From the NCBI GenBank assembly GCA_946482115.1, contig CAMLQP010000054.1, positions 1-13,146 on the forward strand: a stretch of DNA of 13,146 bases. The letters run 5' to 3'. Under the pieces are notes generated by a model. The model did no database searches, had not been told where the DNA came from, and saw only the letters and a list, made by a program, of their open reading frames with translations. Made by a program: the position numbers and the translations under genes. The DNA comes from an uncultured Comamonadaceae bacterium (GTDB lineage: Bacteria > Pseudomonadota > Gammaproteobacteria > Burkholderiales > Burkholderiaceae). Position 1 is the stretch's first letter; each line of letters begins with the position of its first letter. This document shows, in pieces, positions 8,748-13,146 of the stretch.

Positions 8748-9647
8748 TCAGCGCGCCGCGACCGGGGTGCCGAAGGGCGCGCCGAACAGCCGCGCCAGCG
8801 CCTCGCGGTACTGGGGCTGGCCGATGCTGTTGGTGTTGTGGTGCGAGCCACCCTCCACCAGCACGAAGGCCTTGGGCTCGGCGGCGGCCTCGAACAGGCG
8901 CCGGCCCAGCTCGGGCCTGATCAGCCGGTCTTCGCTGCCATGCACCACCAGCAGCGGCGAGCCGATGCGATCGACCCGCCGGACCGACTCGAAACGCTGC
9001 GTGATGAGGGGCGAAACCGGCAGCCAGCCCCACTTGAAGGTGCTGACCACGTCGGCGATGGAGGTGAAGGTGCCTTCGACCAGCGTGCCGGTCTCGTCAG
9101 CCACCTGCTCGGCCAGCGACACCGCGATGGCGCCGCCCAGCGAGTGGCCGAAGATGAAGCGCTGGCGCTGCGGGTGCTGGCGCGCCAGCCAGTCCCAGGC
9201 GGCGCGGGCGTCTTCCAGTGCCATGGCCTCGGACGGCAGCGCCTGGCTGCTCTTGCCGAAGCCCCGGTAGTCGACCGCCAGCACCGAAAAACCCAGCTCC
9301 TGCATGCGCCGCATGCGAAAGGCCGAACCCACCACGTTCCAGCGCGCGCCGTGCAGGTACAGCAGCACCGGGGCGTCGGCCTGGTCAGGGTGCGGCGCCC
9401 ACAGGCCGTGCAGGCGCACGGGCTGGCCGGTCTCGCGGGAGTCGTAATCGATCCAGACCTCCGCCATGCCCTCGGCCGCGGCCTCGCCGCGCGACCAGCT
9501 GCGGTCGCTGGGCTGGAAGATCCAGGCGCGCTGGCGTTCGTCCAGCGTGGCGCAGCCGGTGAGCAGCGCCAGGCCGGCCAGCAGCATCAGCGTGAGGGAC
9601 AGCGCCCAGCGGCGCGGACGGGGGAGGGAAAAAGGTGGCTGCCACAT
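8748..9647 (-). CDS. Alpha/beta-hydrolase lipoprotein (BEM46/ABHD13-like)
   Basis: A 299-residue lipid-anchored hydrolase. After a basic N-terminus and a hydrophobic stretch (14-30), the lipobox LLTGC places the acylated Cys at residue 32; Ala at +2 suggests the outer membrane. The fold shows the oxyanion-hole loop YLHGAR (97-102), DYRGFGKSS (126-134), nucleophile elbow GHSLGG with Ser169, Asp240 in VHGSEDRL and His269/270 in GGSHHN, so the catalytic triad is complete. The closest recognisable group is the BEM46/ABHD13-like serine hydrolases; substrate (ester, peptide or other) is not deducible. The ATG at 9647 gives a normal signal peptide; the next Met (residue 21) would leave too short a signal. 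No Shine-Dalgarno is visible, and the start codon lies at the edge of a 7-bp hairpin. Divergent from the RTX gene; it may be co-transcribed with the efflux pump 40 bp downstream. Confidence 0.88.
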   Translation of the reverse strand: MWQPPFSLPRPRRWALSLTLMLLAGLALLTGCATLDERQRAWIFQPSDRSWSRGEAAAEGMAEVWIDYDSRETGQPVRLHGLWAPHPDQADAPVLLYLHGARWNVVGSAFRMRRMQELGFSVLAVDYRGFGKSSQALPSEAMALEDARAAWDWLARQHPQRQRFIFGHSLGGAIAVSLAEQVADETGTLVEGTFTSIADVVSTFKWGWLPVSPLITQRFESVRRVDRIGSPLLVVHGSEDRLIRPELGRRLFEAAAEPKAFVLVEGGSHHNTNSIGQPQYREALARLFGAPFGTPVAAR

Positions 9648-9657
9648 GACTGTGGCA
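9640..9657. promoter_or_regulatory. Perfect 7-bp inverted repeat spanning the hydrolase start codon
   Basis: TGCCACA (9640-9646), a 4-base spacer, then TGTGGCA (9651-9657). On the minus strand the A of the hydrolase ATG falls in the loop and the TG in the stem. It could be an operator or an mRNA hairpin limiting initiation. The symmetry is seen directly; the function is inference. Confidence 0.5.
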
Positions 9658-9844
9658 ACTGATCGCCCGCGCGGGCGGAAAGTTCAAACAAAGCTCATTC
9701 TCAACAAAGCCTGACGTTTGGTACGAGTTAGTACCGATGGCTGCCGGGCGCCTGGTTGCTGAAATCCCCCACCGGAGCGGGCCTCTGGCGCCAGCGGCGT
9801 GAAGCGGGCCAGCCCGAACCGGCACAACATTCAGGGAGACGAAC
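9648..9844. promoter_or_regulatory. Divergent intergenic region between the hydrolase and RTX genes
   Basis: This 197-bp spacer must hold the promoters of both divergent genes. Its central part (about 9680-9730) is clearly more AT-rich than the surroundings. It contains a loop-free 14-bp palindrome, CGCCCGC/GCGGGCG, at 9664-9677. A 5-bp-arm repeat, GGTAC then 6 bases then GTACC, lies at 9720-9735. The near-direct repeats TCAAACAAAGC (9684-9694) and TCAACAAAGC (9701-9710) are also present. No convincing sigma-70 -35/-10 pair was found on either strand, so promoter positions are not assigned. Confidence 0.5.
9833..9839 (+). promoter_or_regulatory. Ribosome binding site of the RTX gene
   Basis: AGGGAGA precedes the ATG at 9845 with a spacer of about 5 bases. 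It is the clearest ribosome site in the window and fixes the start of the RTX gene. Confidence 0.75.
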
Positions 9845-12724
9845 ATGGGTCTATTCAAACAGGTATGGAAAGTGGCAACCGCCCCGGTCAAGGCGGCCAG
9901 CCAGGCGGTCAGCAAGACCGTGGCCTTGGCGGCAACGGTTGCCACCAAGGCGGTGGAAACAACGGGTGGGCTGGCGGAAGCGGCGCTGGGCCAGACGGCC
10001 CAGACCGTCCATGCCACCGCAGCCGGGCTGAACGGTGCGATCAGCGGCGGCCTGGAGCTGCTGCGCACCACCGGGCACGGGCTGATCAATCCGGTGGCCA
10101 AGGTCAGCCCGGCGGCGGAGCAGGCGCTGTCGTTCGCCTGGGAGGGGGCCAACACCCTGGTCAAGAACGGTGTGGCCCAGCCGGTGAAATTCCTCGTCGG
10201 CGCGACGGACACTGTGGTCGGCACTGCCGCCACGGCTTCCAAACTGGTGCTGCAGGGCACGCGGCTAGGCACGGTTTCCCTGCTGGACGCGACCTCGGTC
10301 AGTGTCGCGCGGCTGATGGACAACCCGGCCGAAGCGGTCCGGCAGGCGGTGACCGGCCTGGGCGATGCCGGCCGGGAGCTGCTGGCGGGAGTGGGCGAAT
10401 CCGCCGGGCGACTGCGCGGGGTGGTGGCCGGGCTCGTCGATGACCTGCGCCACACCCTGCTGGCGTTCGAGGGCAGCGTCCGCGCGGGTGAATGGCCGGC
10501 GGCCGTGACCCAGCTGGGGCTGGAGACGGCGGCGGTCCTGCTGGGCTCCGCGGTCAAGGCGGTGGACGCGCTCGGCCCGGCCGGCAAGGCCACGCTCGAC
10601 TTCATGGACGCGCTCGTGCCGGGCGTGCGCGCGTTCACGCTGGGCCTGTCCAAGGCCGCGGTCGAAACCCTGGACGGCGGCGCCGACGTGGTCGTCGCGC
10701 TCGCCAACACGCTCAGCGGTGCCACGGCGGGCAACCTGTCGGACCTGGCCGACACCTACGCACGGCATTTCGGTGCCACTGCGGTCACCGACACCCTCAA
10801 GGAGGTCGCCGGCATCCTCGACCTGCTGCTGTTCGACCTGCCCAAGACGGTGGTGGCGGCGGTACCCGATGTGCTGAACTGGGTGGTCAAGCTGGTGGAG
10901 GACGGCACCATCAACCTCGTGCACCGGGAGACCCGGCTGGTGTCCACCTTCTTCGGCGAGGACACCCGCGATGTGCTGCTGGACGCCGTCTCCTTCCACG
11001 ACTCCCGGTACTACGCCGACGACGCCGCGCGGGGGTATGCCTATGTCAACATCGACCACGCGGAGCTGGGCGTGCCGGCCAGCGCGCAGCTGATCTGGCC
11101 CCGGAACGGCGGACCGTTCACCTTCGCCGCCGACCTGCAGCCCACCAGCGGCGCTTGGCAGGGGCCGCAGGTGACGGTGCGCAAGAAAGTCGATCTGGAC
11201 GGCCAGGTGATCGGCCTGCACGTGCAGTTCCTGGGCACCAGCGCACTGTCCGATTTCCAGGACGAGTTCGACACGGTCTATGGCAAGCTGGTCCATGACT
11301 ACGCACCGGTGCTCGCGGCGGTCAAGCGGTACGGCATGGCTCACGGGCTCACCGGCGAGGACATCCTGGTCAGCGGCTACAGCCTGGGCGGCGCGATCAC
11401 CAACAGCCTGCACGCCCAGAGCGGGCATTTCCTCGGCGGCTTCTATGCCGGTGCCACCTATGTGGGTGGCGCAAGCCCCTACATCTCGCCTTTCGCCAGG
11501 GCCCAGGGCAACATTCTCAACATCGGCGCCGAGAACGACCCGGTCTATTCGTTCTCCGGCCAAGGCGACAGGTTCCTGGCCATCGTGCAGTCACTGACCC
11601 AGGTCGAGCACGGCTCCATGCCCAACACGATGGACAACATTTTCCGGGTGACGCCCGCCGTCCTGGCCAAACCGGACGCGAAGGCCAACGGGCTGTTTTT
11701 CCTGGACCAGTGGCAGGCCCACGTGGTGGAGCCCCCGAGCCCCGACAATGTTGCCGGCAACTCGTTCCTTCACGACTTGCTCAACAACCAGTTCGCCAAC
11801 GAGATACGGCTGGACGACAACATCGTCATGGGCAACGAGTCGGTGCTGCGTGACATCGACCACGCGACCAACAGCCATTTCGGGCAGGCCGCCTATTTCA
11901 TCGGCGGCGACAAGGCCCAGCTCCTCACGGCCAGCGTGCATGCCGACGCCATCGACGCCGGCGCCGGCAACGACACCGTGAACGCCGGTGGCGGCAACGA
12001 CCGCGTCTACGGCGGCAAGGGCGACGACGTGGTGAACGGGCAGGCCGGCAACGACACCATCTGGGGCGGCGAGGGCAGTGACACCCTGAACGGCGGCGAA
12101 GGCAACGACCGGCTGCTGGGCGAGGCCGGCGACGACCTGCTGCAAGGCGGTGCCGGCAACGACACCCTGGTGGCCGGCCAGGGTCTGGATGTGCTGCACG
12201 GCGAAACCGGCGACGACCTGCTGGTGTTCACCGAAGCGGCGCGCGAGGATGGTCAGGCGTCGCAGTTCCAGGGCGGCGCAGGTTTCGACACGCTGCTGCT
12301 GCAGTTCGCCTCCGGCACCCACCACGACATGGCCGCCGTGCCCTGGAACAAGGACACGTCGTTCGAGGCCATCGAGCGCATCGACCTGACCATGAGCGAA
12401 CAGCTGACGCTGAGCCTGTCGCGGGCCGACATCCTGCGCATCACCGACCGTGCCGCCGCGAAATCCGTGCTGGTGGTGGAAGGCGGCGCGGACGACATGC
12501 TGCAGCTCACGGGCGGGTTCACCAGCGCCAAAGACGGCGCGGTGCTGGCGTGGGACGCCGAGTGGGGCGGCCTGAGCGGCAGCCGGGTGGTGGCCGGCGG
12601 ACAGGTGACGCTGGGCATGGGCGGGGCCGATGCGCACAGCTACTGGGTGTACCAGGACCTGAACGCGACCCGGGGCTTCGGCACCCTGCTGGTGGATACC
12701 GAGCTCACCCACCACGTGGTGTGA
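9845..12724 (+). CDS. RTX lipase-like secreted protein with long amphipathic N-terminus
   Basis: A 959-residue protein with no Sec or Tat signal, the only plus-strand gene. Residues 1-370 are rich in Ala, Val, Gly and Thr in amphipathic stretches with regularly spaced Lys (FKQVWKVATAPVKAASQAV). Residues about 380-640 resemble family I.3 (RTX) lipases and polyurethanases: nucleophile motif GYSLGG with Ser513 (usually GHSLGG), Asp565 in GAENDPVYSF, and DNIF at 597-600. The catalytic His is unclear; His589 and His626 are candidates. Ten glycine-rich nonapeptides (702-791) should bind calcium after export. Residues 840-959 (FEAIERIDLT, then TLLVDTELTHHVV at the end) look like the C-termini of RTX adhesins exported by type I secretion. 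Substrate is probably an ester or lipid, by inference. No ABC exporter genes are nearby, so it must use one encoded elsewhere. Codon and base composition look less GC-extreme than the neighbours, which suggests transfer. Confidence 0.85.
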   Translation: MGLFKQVWKVATAPVKAASQAVSKTVALAATVATKAVETTGGLAEAALGQTAQTVHATAAGLNGAISGGLELLRTTGHGLINPVAKVSPAAEQALSFAWEGANTLVKNGVAQPVKFLVGATDTVVGTAATASKLVLQGTRLGTVSLLDATSVSVARLMDNPAEAVRQAVTGLGDAGRELLAGVGESAGRLRGVVAGLVDDLRHTLLAFEGSVRAGEWPAAVTQLGLETAAVLLGSAVKAVDALGPAGKATLDFMDALVPGVRAFTLGLSKAAVETLDGGADVVVALANTLSGATAGNLSDLADTYARHFGATAVTDTLKEVAGILDLLLFDLPKTVVAAVPDVLNWVVKLVEDGTINLVHRETRLVSTFFGEDTRDVLLDAVSFHDSRYYADDAARGYAYVNIDHAELGVPASAQLIWPRNGGPFTFAADLQPTSGAWQGPQVTVRKKVDLDGQVIGLHVQFLGTSALSDFQDEFDTVYGKLVHDYAPVLAAVKRYGMAHGLTGEDILVSGYSLGGAITNSLHAQSGHFLGGFYAGATYVGGASPYISPFARAQGNILNIGAENDPVYSFSGQGDRFLAIVQSLTQVEHGSMPNTMDNIFRVTPAVLAKPDAKANGLFFLDQWQAHVVEPPSPDNVAGNSFLHDLLNNQFANEIRLDDNIVMGNESVLRDIDHATNSHFGQAAYFIGGDKAQLLTASVHADAIDAGAGNDTVNAGGGNDRVYGGKGDDVVNGQAGNDTIWGGEGSDTLNGGEGNDRLLGEAGDDLLQGGAGNDTLVAGQGLDVLHGETGDDLLVFTEAAREDGQASQFQGGAGFDTLLLQFASGTHHDMAAVPWNKDTSFEAIERIDLTMSEQLTLSLSRADILRITDRAAAKSVLVVEGGADDMLQLTGGFTSAKDGAVLAWDAEWGGLSGSRVVAGGQVTLGMGGADAHSYWVYQDLNATRGFGTLLVDTELTHHVV
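11948..12217 (+). repeat. RTX nonapeptide repeat array (10 units of 27 bp)
   Basis: In-frame tandem array inside the RTX gene encoding ten nonapeptides of the GGxGxDxUx type. Examples are AIDAGAGND, TVNAGGGND, RVYGGKGDD, TIWGGEGSD and TLVAGQGLD. Each folds as half a turn of a calcium-binding parallel beta roll. The first seven or eight units are close to consensus; TLVAGQGLD and VLHGETGDD are more divergent. A further isolated degenerate unit (FQGGAGFDT) follows at residues 808-816. Confidence 0.95.
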
Positions 12725-12730
12725 GCGGTT

Positions 12731-12758
12731 CAGGAGGCCTGGATGTCCAGGCCTCCTG
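12731..12758. terminator. 13-bp perfect hairpin, probable bidirectional terminator
   Basis: CAGGAGGCCTGGA (12731-12743), TG, then its exact complement TCCAGGCCTCCTG (12746-12758), six bases after the RTX stop. It lies between two convergent genes, so it can serve both strands. No T-run follows on either side; many high-GC bacteria use such tailless hairpins. The function is inferred from position and stem strength. Confidence 0.7.
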
Positions 12759-12774
12759 CCGGGGACGGCCCCGG
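12759..12774. terminator. Second short hairpin next to the main terminator
   Basis: CCGGGG (12759-12764), ACGG, CCCCGG (12769-12774): a perfect 6-bp GC stem directly abutting the 13-bp hairpin and starting three bases from the small gene's stop. The pair probably forms one composite terminator. Confidence 0.5.
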
Positions 12775-12776
12775 AT

Positions 12777-12956
12777 TCAGTGCGACGTTTCTTCCAGGGC
12801 ACGCTCCAGGCGCTGCTGGGCCAGATCCCGGTGGGCCTCGACGCGTGCCTTGGTCTTGTCGATCAGTGGCAGGTAGACGGCAACGGCGAGCGCCATGCCA
12901 CACAGCATCATCAGCATGGCACCGACCGCACCGCCTCGGACTTGATGGAGCCGCAT
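12777..12956 (-). CDS. Small single-span membrane protein, 59 residues, unknown function
   Basis: A short gene I do not recognise, supported by a very good ribosome site: AAGGGGGG ends 5 bases before the ATG at 12956. The translation begins MRLHQVRGGA and has one hydrophobic segment at about 11-31 (VGAMLMMLCGMALAVAVYLP). It ends with a charged, helix-prone tail, residues 33-57 (KTKARVEAHRDLAQQRLERA), likely a short coiled coil. Positive residues before the helix suggest an inner-membrane protein with N-terminus inside and tail in the periplasm. The single Cys19 is within the helix and has no proper lipobox. The gene lies 97 bp after the mutL stop and converges with the RTX gene, sharing its hairpin terminator. 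Role unknown; confidence that it is translated is moderate to good. Confidence 0.7.
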   Translation of the reverse strand: MRLHQVRGGAVGAMLMMLCGMALAVAVYLPLIDKTKARVEAHRDLAQQRLERALEETSH

Positions 12957-12969
12957 GTTTTCCCCCCTT

Positions 12970-13007
12970 GGTGTGACAGCACACCGCGATTGTCGGCAGG
13001 GATCGCG
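12970..13007. promoter_or_regulatory. Leader hairpins upstream of the small membrane-protein gene
   Basis: Two inverted repeats lie in the 5' region of the 59-residue gene: GGTGTG (12970-12975) with CACACC (12980-12985), loop of 4; and CGCGAT (12985-12990) with ATCGCG (13002-13007), loop of 11. The first abuts the ribosome site. Possible operator or leader structure; the role is not shown. Confidence 0.35.
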
Positions 13008-13013
13008 CGGGAG

Positions 13014-13055
13014 AAACTCAAGAACCGTGAATCAAAACTCAAGAAATGTGAATTC
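13014..13055. repeat. Two direct repeats with a 21-bp period downstream of mutL
   Basis: AAACTCAAGAA-CC-GTGAATC (13014-13033) and AAACTCAAGAA-AT-GTGAATTC (13035-13055). The copies differ mainly in the two central bases and are spaced exactly 21 bp, about two helix turns. The second copy reaches into the mutL stop codon. The block is AT-rich against a GC-rich background and lies upstream of the small membrane-protein gene, so paired regulator sites are a reasonable guess. Confidence 0.6.
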
Positions 13056-13146
13056 AACGCCCGCGCAGGAACAGCGCGTCAAGCGCCTTCATGTCGAGCT
13101 GGCGCCAGGTGGGGCGGCCGTGGTTGCACTGGTCGGCGCGTTCGGT
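13054..13146 (-). CDS. mutL: DNA mismatch repair protein MutL, C-terminal 30 residues (runs off right edge)
   Basis: Only the last 30 codons are present. They read [20 protein letters not shown] followed by [10 protein letters not shown] and a TGA stop. CNHGRPT is the C[PN]HGRP motif near the end of the MutL dimerisation domain, and the LDALFLRGR ending is as I recall for Burkholderiales MutL. MutL couples MutS mismatch recognition to strand incision. The rest of the gene lies beyond the right edge; nothing indicates it is broken. miaA, a frequent neighbour of mutL, is about 5.6 kb further along on the same strand. Confidence 0.9.
   Translation of the reverse strand, partial: TERADQCNHGRPTWRQLDMKALDALFLRGR

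Noticed and set aside
9692..9712. Possible Fur box (minus strand TGAGAATGA) in the divergent spacer
   Set aside because: Only the left half matches the Fur consensus; the right half matches at about two of seven positions.
11948..12217. Regular 27-bp tandem repeats as a possible CRISPR or minisatellite
   Set aside because: They are in frame, encode calcium-binding nonapeptides, and have no spacers.
12990..13045. Possible sigma-28 promoter (GCCGACAA on the minus strand) for the small gene
   Set aside because: The -10-like element is good, but the only -35-like TTGAG is about five bases too far away.

Overview
The window is high-GC, gene-dense bacterial chromosome. Gene content and order point to a betaproteobacterium of the Burkholderiales, most likely Comamonadaceae-like: mutL and miaA lie near each other, the MutL tail has a CNHGRPTW motif, and the cytochromes and AttH-type ABC module suit that group. 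This placement rests on remembered family features, not on a search.

All genes but one lie on the minus strand. From right to left in their reading direction they are: the 3' end of mutL (13146-13054); a 59-residue single-span membrane protein (12956-12777); an alpha/beta-hydrolase lipoprotein (9647-8748); a Bcr/CflA-type drug efflux pump (8707-7469); miaA (7472-6522); an ABC ATPase (6525-5872); a double-length FtsX/MacB-type permease (5875-3338); a Tat-exported AttH/CrtC-like lipocalin-fold protein (3328-2219); a diheme cytochrome c (2174-1440); a triheme cytochrome c (1443-166); and the 5' end of folA (146-1). The efflux pump, miaA, ATPase and permease are chained by 4-bp ATGA/GTGA overlaps, and attH follows within a few bases, so these five look like one translationally coupled operon. 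The two cytochromes are joined by another ATGA overlap and may be co-transcribed with folA.

The exception is a plus-strand gene at 9845-12724. It encodes a 959-residue RTX protein with three parts: about 370 residues of Ala/Val/Gly-rich amphipathic sequence, a lipase-like GYSLGG domain, and ten calcium-binding nonapeptide repeats followed by a C-terminus resembling those of RTX adhesins exported by type I secretion. It sits between mutL and the miaA operon, runs against them, and has its own spacer full of inverted repeats. It ends at a 13-bp perfect hairpin that also closes the convergent small-protein gene. It is the best accessory or transferred candidate and the most interesting item here. 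No type I secretion genes are present in the window.

Working picture: a housekeeping backbone (mutL, miaA, folA) carries envelope functions, namely drug efflux, a periplasmic AttH-type ABC system, a lipoprotein hydrolase and c-type electron carriers. A secreted RTX lipase-like gene is inserted into it. There are no tRNA, rRNA, CRISPR or transposase features.
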